Below the pieces are notes generated by a model. That model saw nothing but the letters and a program-made list of their open reading frames with translations. It had not been told where the DNA came from and did not search any database. Shown here in pieces: positions 25,277 to 38,049 of a stretch of 64,000 nt of DNA. The position numbers and the translations under genes are program-made. Source of the DNA: Fasciola hepatica (lineage: Eukaryota > Platyhelminthes > Trematoda > Plagiorchiida > Fasciolidae); the NCBI GenBank assembly GCA_948099385.1, contig CANUEZ040000002.1:1550001-1614000 (forward strand), written 5' to 3'. How positions within the stretch are numbered: position 1 is the stretch's first letter; every line of letters begins with the position of its first letter.

Positions 25277-28204
25277 TTTCAACGTAATACCGAAACAGTG
25301 TGGAAAATGGTGTAGTGTGTTTGTATTGGAAATATTATTCACGTATTTACAAGGCCAGTATGATAGGAATAACCAATGGACGGCATTTGCATTTGTGCAG
25401 GTGTGTGAATACCAGTCTGCTAACGAACAAAGAAAAATCGGTCAACCATAACACCACGACTGGCTGGGTCTTGAGAGTTGTGGGCTGCGGCGCACTCGGC
25501 TGGGATCGTTTAAACACATGGTAACATGCACCGGGAAACCAAGCTCAGTATGTGAGATGGTGGATACGGTGACTCAAAATTCAAGCCGGCAATCATCCAG
25601 GCGAATTGATAGTTGGTCACGTCACAGTTACCTGGTCACATTAAGAGTGACGTTCCGTGTGTGAGTAAACAGCGGAGCTGAGCCAGGGTAATGGGAGTGA
25701 AGCCCAATAGCTACTGCCTCGGCCATTGAAACCGCCTTTGGCAATTTATGTTTAGTTCATTTCTACTAACCCTTAACCACAAATTTGGGGCGTCGGTTCT
25801 GACTGCTATCTCCAAGCTGGAACCTCAGAAGGAAATCAAATAATTCGAGCTTGGGGAATATGCAAGAGGGGAAGCCGAGACATTCAGTGCTTATGTGCCG
25901 GTGGAATTTAGTAAAATAACCAACACAGAAGGTGGCTTTAATCTAAATCCTAAATGCCTTGAGCTACTGGGAAGATCAGATTAATCGGGAGTATCTTTCA
26001 CCTTGCGAAACCAAACTTGAAATAGTTAAGCAGAGTGACTAAACCGTCAAAAATGGTACCAGGAGATTTCGAATAATTTAAAAGAAAGATCAGTGATATA
26101 GATACGGTAAAGACGAGTGAGTGCGTGAAAGAAAGAGCAGACAGAAATTTGAAAAAAATCCGCGGTCAATCAAAAGCACGATAATAAGTAGACCTGCTTC
26201 CGGGCAATTTTGTGTCTTGGCTAGTGCAACTATACTGACCATGTTTTGACTGAGGTTCTTTACTTCGTTTTCTGTAAATGATATTTCAAGACGAGCCGCT
26301 TATGAAAGAAAGCTGGAATATATTGTTAAGATTTGAAAACACCACTCCAGAAATTTCAACCCTTGATTTTCATCGGTCGGGCTTTTGTGACAAGAATGAC
26401 TGGTCTTGGTTATCTCAGTGCTATTTTACTGGATTTGAATTAGTAGGCTTTGTGTGGTTGGCCAGTGTTCTAAATCTGATTTGTTTTATTGTTTTACTAA
26501 CTTCTGTTCAACTACATAATAGTGGTACCATAATTCAGGAATGGGGTCGTGTTTAATTCGACGTTGCCAGTTGGGGAAGCGACCGGTTGTGGCGCGAGGA
26601 TTCGAAATCCCGGGGTCAGTAGGGGGTGGGGGGGAACTTCCCGTGCGTACGCAGACGAATAGCTGATAGATATCCTGTTCTGGGAATAAATAGTGAATCT
26701 ATGACTTGTGACTTCTGTCCAAAATACAGCTCCTGGTGAGGCACTAAAGCTAAGCACGGTAAGACGAGTAGAATTACCTCATGAGTGCACAAGGAGAAGA
26801 GAGGAGATATGCCCCATAGCCACAAAGTCCTACTACACTACCGGGGATAACTCGTTCCCGAGCTTTTTGTCGCCGGACATTTAATCGAATAGAAATTTGG
26901 TTGCCAGACATTTCGATGATTGAATAACACTTTATTCACTCAAGTCTGTCAAATTCCACAACCTCAGAAAGTAGCAGAAACTCAATCCCAAACCTTTGTT
27001 CCATTGGTTTTCAACCGTGAAATGTAGTACCCTCAAAATGTCACAGTCAGCATAATGTTTCCGTGATCATCCAAACCAACCTCAGTAGTAGCATTCGACT
27101 GGCGAAAGCTTTTTTCATGTGACTGGTCAAAACAAGTGATCTATTCGACTAATCGATTCATGGTCGACCACTGATGAATCAAATGCTCTTCGTCATTCGA
27201 AGCACAGATTTACTGAAATATAAAGCGGGACAAATAATTTAAAAAATAGAATAGAGGACTACGATCAAGCCGGGCTAGGCTCAACCGTGACGGGAAATAA
27301 AAGTGTAAGCCGTATCATTACTTGTAAATGCGTACGTAAGTATTATGCCTGGTCATCGATGGAAACATTTTCCCAATCGGAAGCTCGTGGACGGATATTA
27401 TATAGGGGAAATTAGGAATATAAAAATAAGGTCTTTATGTTGTGTTGATAATGCTGGGCTCCTTTGTGTACTACATTTCTATAGAATGAGGGATATACAA
27501 CTAAGGCAATTATCTTCGTACTTACTGAGAACAACATGGAAGTATTCGCTCCAAAACAGCACTGATTATTTCTGGGCTAGAGGAAAACGACTCAGAGGGC
27601 AGATAGTTTTTTCGTAGCCTAACTGTGTTTGAACGATTTGAGAGTTTAACTTTTTTCCGGTGAATAACTGGTGTTGGAAATTCTCCAATGCTTTCCCTTC
27701 TAGCCGATACATGTGGCAATCTCCCTTAATCTCTTTTATCTGCATTTCAATATATGGTTTGAATAATCTGAACAGCAATGACACCAATGCCTATAGTTTC
27801 ATAACTAAATATCTATGCTGTATTACGGACCTTTCAGAATATCTACTTACTTCAGTGTCGGCGAAGGGTGAAACGTTTTCTTCTTGTCCGATCGACTTTA
27901 AACGTATGGAAGATCAATTTGTTTGCTTCCCTGATCATGAGGTTCTGTCCGTATGTATGTTCATCGATCTAACCTACGTCCCACTACTCTCATCGTCACA
28001 AGATTGCCTTCCCAATAGATCGCAACGAGCTGAAGTCTGGTGTGACTTGTGAAGTCCTTTTATTACCGTCTCGGATGTTATTCAGCATTTTACGTTTTAC
28101 ATTTTTCTGATTACGTATGTGACAATAATACTGTGCAACAATCTTCCTGGACATTCTTTTGAAGGAATTTCTTCTTCTCTACCGCGGATTATTATTATGA
28201 TTAT
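25277..28204. other. Unassigned region
   Basis: No gene I can support. A SINE fragment lies at 26790-26860. Frames at 26278-26556 and 27660-28052 are open but show no known domain, and hydrophobic runs in them may be chance. Confidence 0.4.
26790..26860 (-). mobile_element. SINE 3' fragment
   Basis: The minus strand reads GGACTTTGTGGCTATGGGGC after a diverged GTTATCCCCGGTAGTG, matching the SINE body at 5892-6147. Confidence 0.65.
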
Positions 28205-29060
28205 CAACAGACAAAACCGAGTCTCAATTGCACAAAATCTATTGGGACTTTTTGTCCTGGGTTTCGCGCTTGAAGTTTGATAATAAATCACTGAATCAGA
28301 CGGACACTTCGCCTGCTGGAACAAATGACAAGGACTGAAATTATTTCACGATGACAGCATTGGTTTCCCTATTGTACCAACTTTGCAATTCAAAAGGTTG
28401 TATGATCCGCGAAAGACACTGTCCAAAATGAAAGAAAAATCCATACGTGTTGGTGCTTGGAAAGTTTCTCTCAATGTTAGTGGTCCCAGCTTTATCATAA
28501 TCAGTTGCTACGAAGGCAGGGTTGAGTTCTTGTTCTACTTCTTTAAGTGTTTCAGAAACCACATCGTATCTGGCTTGCGTTTTGCCACTGCAAATACAAT
28601 AAACCAGCGGAAATGTGTGGTTCCCACTCAATACGGGGTAGATTGTGCACAGCTAATAGTTCAGTGTTGCCGTGTCAAATGTCCCGTCGCACTGCCGGTA
28701 ATCCTCACCTTTCAGCAGCTGCAAATTGCGGCTCGTGGCCAAAATAGTCAAATGAGAACTATTGTGAAAAACGGAATTTTCCCCAAGAATAGTTTTCATT
28801 AGAGATTCCAATAATGAACCAGCATCCAGAACCATGGGTTTCCTTCTGACAACTCGAGTCGGCTTTCCTTCCTTCGGCAAAGCTTTTGCAGCGTCAAATG
28901 GAAAACCACAAATACAATTCTGCGTCAAACACGAAGTCGCTTCCTCAGACTATGAAGCCACGTGTTTAGTGTGCCGCATAGTTTTCTGCTCTATGTTCCG
29001 TGCAGCATCAAGACGATGTAAGTGGTTGGTACTATGTAGAACCGTGTGACAGTGTTTTCA
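28205..29060 (-). pseudogene. MULE (Mutator-like) transposase remnant
   Basis: The minus strand carries the core of a MULE-type DDE transposase. A leader (SSHLTILATSRNLQLLKG) precedes CDGTFDTA, the usual first-Asp DGTF motif. After a frameshift come GNHTFPLVYCICSGKTQARY (family: P.VYALL..KT..TY) and ATDYDKAG, the second acidic motif of the D-F-E-x-A type. FPSTNTYGFFFHFGQCLSR follows, corresponding to the FP...GC.FH..Q...R block, and then FVPAGEVSV..SDLL. The domain order is correct, but frameshifts, a Cys-to-Phe change in the GC.FH block and stops show that it is dead. I saw no FLYWCH finger upstream and no terminal repeats. Confidence 0.78.
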
Positions 29061-29584
29061 GCCTTCCACCACATCGACCAAGTTGTTCACATTTCTAGTC
29101 AGTAGCTTATCTATTTTTTTTGTCCACCGTATAAGAGCAGCCCTGGAAGAGTAGCTTCTGTCCACCTGTACTAGAACCAATGAATCCCATTATCAAGAAA
29201 GCATCATATACGAATTCTCAGACTCACTTTAAGGGGATGGCCAAAAGCTGCCGATCACGGGAAGTTAAGCTTGTAAGTGACCGTGATTCGCTCATCGGTC
29301 GATAACGCAACCCGTATGCAACTTGGGTGAACAGGACCGTTGTTTGCTTACCAATGGCTGTGATCGGTATACATCAACCCGGCGATAGGCATTTTCTCCA
29401 GCCTTAGCCTTGCAAAATAGAGCCACCCGTGTGTCTGTTAAATGCAGCTGGTGGTTAAGACAAGGCCAGAGATGAATTCTGTTTTGCCTGCCGCACTTAA
29501 TCGTTAAGGTGTTATTTTGTTCACACACTGAGGCAGTCAAGTGGATCAAGTGTATATCGCCCCAAAAAGGACAAAGGCTTGAAT

Positions 29585-29710
29585 TTCAGATTCACCGGTC
29601 ACTGTCATGGTAGACGGCACTTTGCCGTTTCAGTTGACACTAGTTTTGGACCTTCGGCTTAAGAAATTCGGGAGTGGAGCTGTTGTGAGGTCACAATGGT
29701 TGAAAGAATT
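29585..29710 (+). other. Possible retropepsin-like remnant of an LTR retrotransposon
   Basis: One + frame reads SPVTVMVDGTLPFQL followed by TLVLDLRLKKFGSG. This resembles the start of a Ty3/gypsy aspartic protease (V.V.G....F.LDTG.D.TL), but the catalytic DTG is not present. Weak and short; it may be coincidence. Confidence 0.22.
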
Positions 29711-29989
29711 TGACTGTGATGCATTTGCACCTTGTGTCTTCGAAACCGGATCAAATAGCAAATCATAACAGGGAACAGCAAACTTTTTCACTTACCGAGT
29801 CGTGGTTAATGTATGTCTTTTTAACTCTGGATTACTAGGTGTCAGCTATAGATCCCGAGAATGGACAAGGTGAACGGGCTACGCTTAATCCGTCTCCTGA
29901 AGGTGAGACGTTTGAAAGACTTGTGTGAATATAGATTAATTTAATCATCAAAATGTTCGACGTAAAGTCCGTTCGACTGAACGTCCGGC

Positions 29990-30065
29990 GACCAAATGTT
30001 CGGACACGGGGATTACCGACAACTAGGCCCCGAGACTTGGAGTGATGGAGAGAGGTTTGATCCCG
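29990..30065 (-). mobile_element. SINE fragment
   Basis: The minus strand CACTCCAAGTCTCGGGGCC followed by GTTGTCGGTAATCCC matches the middle of the SINE at 7976-8153. Confidence 0.6.
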
Positions 30066-30678
30066 TACCTGTATTAACTCGTTTGTGAATTTATGAAACG
30101 ATATTAACCACCCAAGGTTGGTTACGAGGTGACCTGTGAAGAATTTTCTCCTAAATAATTTACCATGTACACAGACAATGTACAACACTTTTTTCAGCAG
30201 TTCTGTCACCCAAGCTCTCACCATAGTCTCACACTTTACCTGGAGAACGATAGAAGAGACAAATAATCACATTTCGTGTGAATAGTGTTTAGTCGGTGGG
30301 CATTATCTAGTGATGGCCTCTGAAGATTCGACCTAGGGGAAAGAGATTCGAACCCAAAATCTAGATTTGTTTGTAGGCCGATAGGAAACGTAATTATGGT
30401 GATCGAAGAATATCTGATGTCTGTGAAGATGAGGGTGGAACGTAGAAGATACAGTGAGTGCTAAGCGGACGACTGCCCGATAAAATGTCTACGGACTCCT
30501 CAGTGACCAGAACCGAACACGTCGCCAATCTCGAATAACTAGAAATTTTGTAAATTACGCGGAAAGCCTGAGCGACAAGGTTCATTTGGATACGGGCGTA
30601 CGACTTTCTTACTGACTTAAACTGCTTGAGTGATCAGCCAAGCTGGGTGGGGTCTACTGACGCATTGGGATAAGCGTC

Positions 30679-30714
30679 TGATCGTGCTGCCAATGTATGC
30701 AGTTCCATTGGAAC

Positions 30715-30755
<41 letters not shown>

Positions 30756-30787
30756 CAATGGAACTGCATACATTGGCAGCACGATCA
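30679..30787. repeat. Perfect 35-bp inverted repeat around (TA)n
   Basis: 30679-30713 (TGATCGTGCTGCCAATGTAT...) is the exact reverse complement of 30753-30787. Between them lie CATT and (TA)n at 30717-30752. The whole unit can fold as a cruciform or hairpin with a TA loop. Confidence 0.95.
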
Positions 30788-31745
30788 TATATATAACAAG
30801 TCCTTCAAAATGAAAAACCACGCGAGGTCTTTCCTAAGAGCCGACATTCGTTTCCAACCGGAAGCGCTCAGCAGTTAAGTCCTAGTCTCCGTCTGTTTCT
30901 ACGAGAGATAATAGAAACGAAGTAGGTTGGAAGAAATGGTTTGGTCTACCGCCGAAGGCCTATATAATGGTAACGTTCTTAAAACTCTCGTGTGCAACGT
31001 TCATTGCATGGAGGAGCAGCTCGTTTTACAATACAATCGATTGTGCCATTTGAATTGCAACTTATTCCTACATTTTGGTGTAAATCACATTATACTTTGA
31101 TCGACCAACACTTGTGCGCACGTCAAGCATCGTGAGAAATTGCATGTCAACCAAGGGAATACAAAGGCTGTGTGCAACCTTTCCACCAGCCCCAACCCCT
31201 ACCTCCCCCCCTACCCACACAAACAGTCGATTCAAAAGTAGTTCAAGGCATTGTATCTATGATCCAACTAGTGGGAGATACACGGGTACCAACAAATTCA
31301 GTCAAGTTATTCAGTACGATGGGTGGGTCATCAAATAAATACTCCCTTTGTTGACATCTGCATTCCACCAAGATTTCTTTCAAAAGTACGTGTGCATTCC
31401 TACTCGTGTGTGGCCGTGTCGCTGGCTGACTGCTTCCTCATATGTGAACCTTTCCTGTCAAGTTGTGCCTGATTGGTTCACAGGTCATTCTGATCTATGG
31501 AACTCTTTGTTCCAACTACTGCCTTCTCAACCGGGGCTGTGTGCTGCTCGATTGGTATAATACAAGCCGATCTGAAAGTATTCCAGTTGCCTTCACCTTT
31601 TCGAGGCTGTTGATTGTCTGGGGGAGGGGAATCCACAGTAATAAAATTAATACAGATACATATTCATCAACTTGCTTTTTATACTGTAGGACAAAGTACA
31701 AAATTTCTGGAGGAGAACTGCGACCAGTGAAAGGCTACCAAATGG
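30788..31745. other. Unrecognised stretch
   Basis: No feature I can support. 31190-31225 is C-rich. Confidence 0.4.
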
Positions 31746-31749
31746 AAAA

Positions 31750-31840
31750 ATGACCTGGGATGGCGAGAATCGAACTCGGGTTGTAAATAGCCGGAGATTA
31801 TGTTGATTACAAGCTAGCCACCGTCTCTATCAGTTGATGG
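31750..31840 (-). repeat. tRNA-like, probably SINE-derived
   Basis: The minus strand has GGTGGCTAGCTTGTAATC (A box-like) and CGAGTTCGATTCTCGCC (a B box within a short stem). The acceptor arms do not pair, so it is not a functional tRNA gene. Confidence 0.45.
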
Positions 31841-32461
31841 AAGGGCTAGCACAAGGCTTTCACGGTATAGGATCACGAAAGTGATCCCTAACCAAGATCG
31901 TGTACCGACTCAGACAAAATAAAAGCATAGCAATGAGAAAAAATTCCCAACTTATGTTGTTCGAATGAGCCTTGATGAATTCTTACTTAGGGAACAGAGA
32001 TTAGCGACAAGCTCGCTCCCGGTGATTTATACTAATGAATCACTGAAAACAAGAATGTCCACCGATCTGTATTCTCCAAATGTGCTCAGAGGGAATAATC
32101 GAATAATTCTAGTTTATAAATTTATAAATTACGAATCACTTGAATATTTGTCAGTGTCGGCCAAAATCTTCCTGAGCAACAAAAAAACAAGTATCCGTTT
32201 TCTTGGCGTAGAGAAACCCTGTCGGAGATATCTAATCAGAAATGGTGATTTCCCGTCACAAATTTGAATCCAGAAGTCGAAAATATAGGTTTGAGCTACG
32301 CCTTCGCAACCAATTCTCCATATCTATACACGAGATTACACCAGAGGTTGTGGTTTTTTCATACGATCATTAAAATAACCCATGAACACTGACACCAGAT
32401 TGAAGTGAATGACAAGTCATGAGATAGGAACGATCAAGAAAAGGGGAATAGCAGCTGCCTG

Positions 32462-32745
32462 TTAAGACAAAACTGACATACTATTCACAATGTTTTGTTG
32501 TTTGATGGATGATGATAATTGGCTGTTTACTGGACAGTCGCCGCAATATCTCTCCCGAGAGCAAGAATCGGAGCATTCGTAGTCGTCAGGGGTGGGGGGT
32601 AAATGAGAGAAGAGTTTGCGTGGCGACGGTGCGGATCGGCAGATCAAATATGCAGCCGAGATTGAGCAAAACACAGCCATGATCAGCTTCCAGAAACTTT
32701 TCCAACTCATCCAATCCACAGACAACCCGTTATGGGCAAAGCAAC
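32462..32745 (-). CDS. Possible terminal exon of an unidentified membrane protein
   Basis: A good minus-strand acceptor (accatttctttgcag) is followed by 94 codons open to a TAA stop. The exon enters with two bases of a split codon. The predicted end of the protein starts CFAHNGLSVDWMSWK, then has a hydrophobic run suitable for a membrane helix (FWKLIMAVFCSISAAYLI). A Pro/Ser/Cys-containing tail follows (LFSHLPPTPDDYE, CSRERYCGDCP). I do not recognise the family. A short hydrophobic frame can arise by chance, and I could not link it convincingly to upstream exons. Confidence 0.35.
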
Positions 32746-34199
32746 CTGCAAAGAAATGGTTGACGGGTTGAATAACTTTTAAGCCGTCCTAAGCGTCGGG
32801 TGAAGCACTTCAGGCAAGTTCACGTATCATCCAGAAGCTGGCTGTGTTAATGAGTTTCACACTACCAGAAAGTTCACATTAGGGACTAGAGTAACTCACT
32901 TCCTAAACGATGTAGGTTTTTGCTATTAGGTACTTGACCTTAAAACTGTCATTTATGTTCAACCCCAGCACTTCTGACCCGATATGTCATAAATTTCTTG
33001 TTTTCTCTTTCATGCAAATAAATCCTACATGAGAATAAGTTTGTGTCTTGCATGTCTCTGATGGCGAATTTCCATGCGTTGCTATTGGCAGCTAAGTTCT
33101 CACACAGTGGAACTTAGTACTTTCACCAGACACGAAGCCCGAAGACAGGCCGAAGGCCTAGACGATCCACATCGGCTTTGATTGTGTTGGCGTACGTCTT
33201 TTGGCTAACAGCTAAGGTGAGACAAGTGACGGTAGAAAGCTTCTCTTTGTGAGTTCCGCTTCAGGTCGACGGAAAATGTGGACGAATCATTGGATACGGC
33301 ACTGTTGAAGAAAAGAGGACAGCACTTTTACCTACAGTTGTAGTGAAGACTTCCAAGTTAGAGCAGCATAGTCGTACTGCAAAGTTTAGGATGCAATCAA
33401 AGAATTTGATTTTTGCTAAATATCGGGTATTCAGTAGTTGAAGCTCTCTAGATTTTTCGTATCTCAAACCCCCAATAGTCGCTTTTCCCTAGGGTGAGCG
33501 AGATTAGGGCCAATGGCATCCCGGTATACTCGCATTGTCGAGGGAAGGCTTATCTCACCTAGGAACCACAGTTATTCCAAGTCAAGCCAATTCAAGTAAG
33601 TGCTTTACGCACTTCATGAGGTGAAGATTTAGCTGTCATCTGATCTCATAATATTTTATGAATAAGGAAATAAAAAAGGAAACCGAGAAAGCATTGTTTT
33701 CAGCTCATACATAGAAAGCATATATCGGTAGGACCAACTGATCACTGCGGCCTAGAATGGCCGAACACATTCCAAAGTACATACGTGACGCGATGACTCA
33801 GCCTAGTCTACAACATCCGACTGCATCACACAGGTCGACCTCGGCCGTCGCTCGCCACTTGATGGAAGTGGTCACACGGTAGATCCGGCGAACGCGTACT
33901 CGGTTTTTCTAAGTAATCGCGGCAAACACCGACTAATGATAGTTGAGGCATTATAGGTCGCTCACACTAAACCGGCCCTATTTGTACAAAAGAGTATGAC
34001 CTTCTCCGTAAACCTACCATGGCTTTAGCCAATCACATGCAGTCACATACATACCGACACACACACACACACACACATGACTTCGAGGGTCATAAAACTG
34101 CTGTTATTAATCATTTCACTTCATGTCGTAGTTATTTTTCTCGCTGGACTTTATGTGTACGCGACCGATGAGAGTAAACGAAAGGAATTTCTCTCGCAA
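32746..34199. other. Unrecognised stretch
   Basis: No supported gene. A (CA)n run lies at 34059-34078. Confidence 0.4.
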
Positions 34200-35800
34200 T
34201 GTTTGTCTTCTGAACCGTTCATTCAATTAGTTTGATCAGGCTGGGTAGGGAATTCCACAAGATAAAGGGTAACGAAGCACAAGTAAGCTTTTATATAGAT
34301 AAATAAGTGTTTGTAACTTTTCCGAGTAAGTTTCGAAAAGCATTTGACAAGATCTTGGTGAAGTGGATGTGAGGGGTCGGCTAATATTTTTCCATGCAGT
34401 CTATGGCGAATAATAGAAAGTTTTGTTAACAAATACGGCGCAAGGTGCACACTCGATGGGCCGCTGCATTTTCATCATCATCATCATCATCGTACAGCGT
34501 TAAACAGTAGGGCAAGCCCCACTGACCACTGCCTTTCTCACCATGTTGCACGTTGAATTAGGACGCATGAATACACAAGATGGATATGCTTGAGTGACCT
34601 GGAGATAAGTTTGAAGTTCCTCTCGCGCAGCCAGGGAAGGTTCACAAGGGATCCAAAACGCTAAAAGGCAGGATACTGGCTCATACAAAAAGCTGAATTA
34701 AACAAACTAGTACGAAGAATTTTCCAAGAAGTAACACATAAAAGGTTAGCTTTCTAACCTTTACAGAAAAGGCGGAGATATGGTCAGATTTCGTCTCAGA
34801 AATCCCTCCAAGGTATTTTACCGAGGTAACTTGGAGAATGCTATTTCCTAGGTGGAGCAGATTGTACAAGGTTTGTGCTCCTATCATCTTTTCAAACAGA
34901 GAGAGAAGTTAATAAATAAATAAATCAACACATTTAGAAGAGTTATTAGCCGGGTTATGTTTGAAAGTCAATAGGGTTTGCCCGAGACCCCTTGCTGTAG
35001 AATGAGAAGAACAAAGTCAGTAAGGGAAGGTACTCCAAATAGTACATCGTCAGAAGATTTAACGATCAGTGAGTGGACAAAGTGAGTATAGTTCATAAGT
35101 AAGTAGAAAAGGAGAATAGTGATGGAGTGGCACCTTGTGGCACACCCACATTTGAAGTGACGAGGGAAGAAGTCCTGCCCAGATGACAAGTATAGTATTG
35201 ACGTTTAGCAAGGCCATCAGACAATAAAGCAATGGTAGAAGTTTAGAAGGCCCCCGCAAAAGGAATACGGAGTAACTTCCCTCTTTTAACACATCTGAAA
35301 GCGTCGGTGCAGTCTAAAAAGAGGACTCTGATAGCTTTGCCTTCCTTGTCTTGGGATGACAAAATGCAACGGGGCAAATACGCGAGGGCATCCACGGTGG
35401 ATTATGGAAGGATGTATGCAAACTGGCTGAGATCAGTTGAGCTCATTTTTGACGTCATCCCTTGCAATAGAGGTTTCTGGAATTTCATAGGGAAAACGGA
35501 ATATGCAGGCTGTACTCCAGAACTTGAAGGTGCTCTCATTTGGTATGCATGTAATCGAAGTCACCTTCCAACAGTCGGGGATGTTGTTCTGGCTTGAACA
35601 CTGACTGAATTACGCAGATGAACTTGGGCATATGGTTGATACAGATTCTTTCAGTACTATCGGAGATGCAACATCCGGTCCACAAGGTTTCTTCGACTTC
35701 ATTTGGATCAACTCTTTGCAGAAGTCTGTGCAACTCCAAGTCAAGGATGCACTTCATTTGTCCGAAAAGAGCACATTTTCATCGAAAAGTTACCAGTTAC
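34200..35800 (-). mobile_element. CR1-like LINE remnant (RT domain)
   Basis: Minus-strand order: near 35800-35600 a degraded GPDG-type start (VDPNEVEE.LWTG) and FICVIQSVFK. Near 35570 comes IPDCWKVTSITCIPNESTF. Near 35330 the sequence VLFLDCTDAFRCV holds the motif A Asp. Near 35150 VTSNVGVPQGATPSLFSF is the RT GVPQG block. Near 35050 SSDDVLF holds motif C with both Asps but without Tyr-Ala. At 34880-34690 come LGNSILQVTSVKYLGG and KVRKLTFYV. The C-terminal tail at 34450-34223 reads LHGKILADPSHPLHQD. Several frameshifts. Confidence 0.78.
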
Positions 35801-36189
35801 ATGTTCCGGTAACAGTAATAAAAACATGATAATAAAAAAGGTAATGATTGATTCAGCACGCCGTGTTCTTCAAAGAACCAGATGGGAAATGGGCTGTCGC
35901 GGTTGGTTGTGCTCTGCTCGCAGTTCGTTCACTGGGGTGTTCTTTCAAAACAAGCCGCGAACTATACGGGGAATAAAAGCGTTACAAAACCCTGTAGTTC
36001 GGGAATATTTTATTTTAGTTTTACTACGTGTAACGGGGTGGGAACCAATCCAAGAGAAAGAGAGAAATGAGTGTAGCAGGTGTGAGCGTCATCAGTATGT
36101 ATGGTGCTGCACAACCGTCCACATTACAGAAAAAAGGATTTTTCCATGAAACTTGATCAATGAGAGTAGATTATAATTCTGCATTCAGA

Positions 36190-36590
36190 AATGCATTTAA
36201 GGGAGCGCTTGATCAACACAAAGTCTTTGACAAATAAACCGGGGAAAATGACAGGGAATCCGTACAGTCAATGACGTAAAGTTGTGGGGAATGCTGGGGC
36301 AAGAGGAAGACGTGAATATCAAGTCGAACGGACGATCCATCCGAGGGGCACAGACAAGAGAACAGACGGCAAATATGTCGGAAGCCTCCCCAAGCAGACA
36401 AAAAGAGGCATACAGACTAGCAGAAGAGAAGCAGGGGGATCTCGGGCAACCAGCAAGATAGCCCAGGTGAGGAGATGCCCATCAAGCTGTCGACTGAGAC
36501 AATCGGACCAGCCGAATAGAAATGAAGCCCAAGAGAAGCAGGCTATCGGCCACGGGCAACTGGGCAGAATGCAGCCGAAACACTAAGGCG
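36190..36590 (+). other. Purine-rich, GC-shifted block
   Basis: Unlike its neighbours, this stretch is dominated by A and G on the + strand and is open for about 100 codons (36284-36586), rich in Arg, Lys, Gln and Gly. No domain is recognised. It separates two CR1-like remnants. Confidence 0.35.
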
Positions 36591-37420
36591 GCCGCACGAG
36601 CAATGCTGGTGCCGCGCGGTCTGGAAGAAGGACTGTATAACAGACTGTGTTTCATGGACTTGACTTGTTTGGCCGTTGAAATACAAGTGTCCTAGACTGT
36701 TTTTTATCTTTGTCACAATAATACTCGTGAATGAATAAAGTAGGAAATTATGTGGGTAGTCACAAGTAGAAACCCCAGGTGGAACATGTAAAATGTCATC
36801 TTCATTATCTTGAAATGTATCACGTACGTGATTGGCCCACTTAAGATCTGATTGAGATAGGTATACCAAGATATTTATGGAAATGGGCTTTTTCCAAGTT
36901 TGAAACTTCCATCATGAGTCTTGAATAACTTGATTGTGATGTGAATTTGCGACCGACCGGAAATAGTATTCCTACACACTTATTGGGATTCGGTGCTGAA
37001 CTGACTGAGTTGAACCATTCCATCGTCGTTGAGATGGAATGTTTTAGTGGACAGACATTCACGTTGTTCCGGGATTCAGAACCAACCACAAAATCATCAG
37101 CGTATCTGAAAGGGAAGAATGACGCAGTAGATGGGACATCATGCAAAGGAACAGAGATAGTGGTTAGATATTACTTTGCAATACCCCAGTGCTAACTGGA
37201 AATAGGAAAGGACACTAGCCAATCTTCACGGAAACCTGTTCCTTCTCATGTTCATGTCCAGTTAGAGTCGGATAACGGAAAGAAGACCAATGCTAAAGCT
37301 TTCAGTAAAGTGTTCATAGAGGGACAAATTTCCCTGGGAAATTCCTCATCACCGAAACTTATAAAAGCCACCTTCACTCTGCTGATATGAGGGCACATGG
37401 TCTCCATGTTCGGTTTATGT
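36590..37420 (-). mobile_element. CR1-like LINE remnant (late RT domain)
   Basis: The minus strand encodes HDVPSTASFFPFRYADDFVV with an intact YADD motif. Then come STTMEWFNSVSSAPNPNKC and VSNLEKAHFHKYLGIPISI, and in another frame SDLKWANHVRDTF. This is the RT palm-to-thumb order of CR1/Jockey LINEs. It follows the previous remnant head to tail but repeats the same RT region, so it is a separate copy. Confidence 0.75.
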
Positions 37421-38049
37421 TTAAAATGTAGTTGGCCAGGCAGAAGATGTGCTGTTTTTTCTGTAGTACGGTTAAACTAACGCTTTCCAGGGGAGTGCAT
37501 GTATACCAGAAAATTTCAGGGGTGAATAATCGGGCTATTCAACAGATAATTCTGTCGACTTGTGGTGAAAAGGTTGCAACGCAAAACGACAAGATCAGAG
37601 ATCACAATCAATCATCGACCCGAGCAACGAACATTAAGGTTATAGAACATCGTTTGCAACTAATAACATGATTCAGATTTACAATGAGTCGGAATAAGTG
37701 ACTGCTCACACTGTCTCCATGTAAAAAACCACTTTTGCGCAGGGAAAAGCAAGCTTTTATTTTGCAAGATTATGCTGCTGTTTAAACTACGGTAGTCGGT
37801 CCTATGTCCATACCGAACTTTGCTATAGCATACTTATTGTTAAAATAAAGGGTTCGATAAATCACCGATCACTTGAAAACATATTAACAACAATTTTCTC
37901 TTATAGCTCCCCCCCCCCAATATTGCATTCCTCATTATTCATGCGTACTTGGAGTGTGTTCCATACACAATGGGTACCGTTGATCATTCTGAGATCACGT
38001 GATTGCTATGAGAAAAAATAAACGGAAAGAAATCTAGGGCTAAAGTATC

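Noticed and set aside
25855..25985. C1q/TNF-like domain (FSAYVPVEFSKITNTEGGFN)
   Set aside because: The resemblance is only about 25 residues, ends at a stop, and has no surrounding splice or domain support.
35703..36149. 148-codon + strand ORF
   Set aside because: It overlaps the minus-strand CR1-like RT start and shows no domain; most likely a shadow frame.
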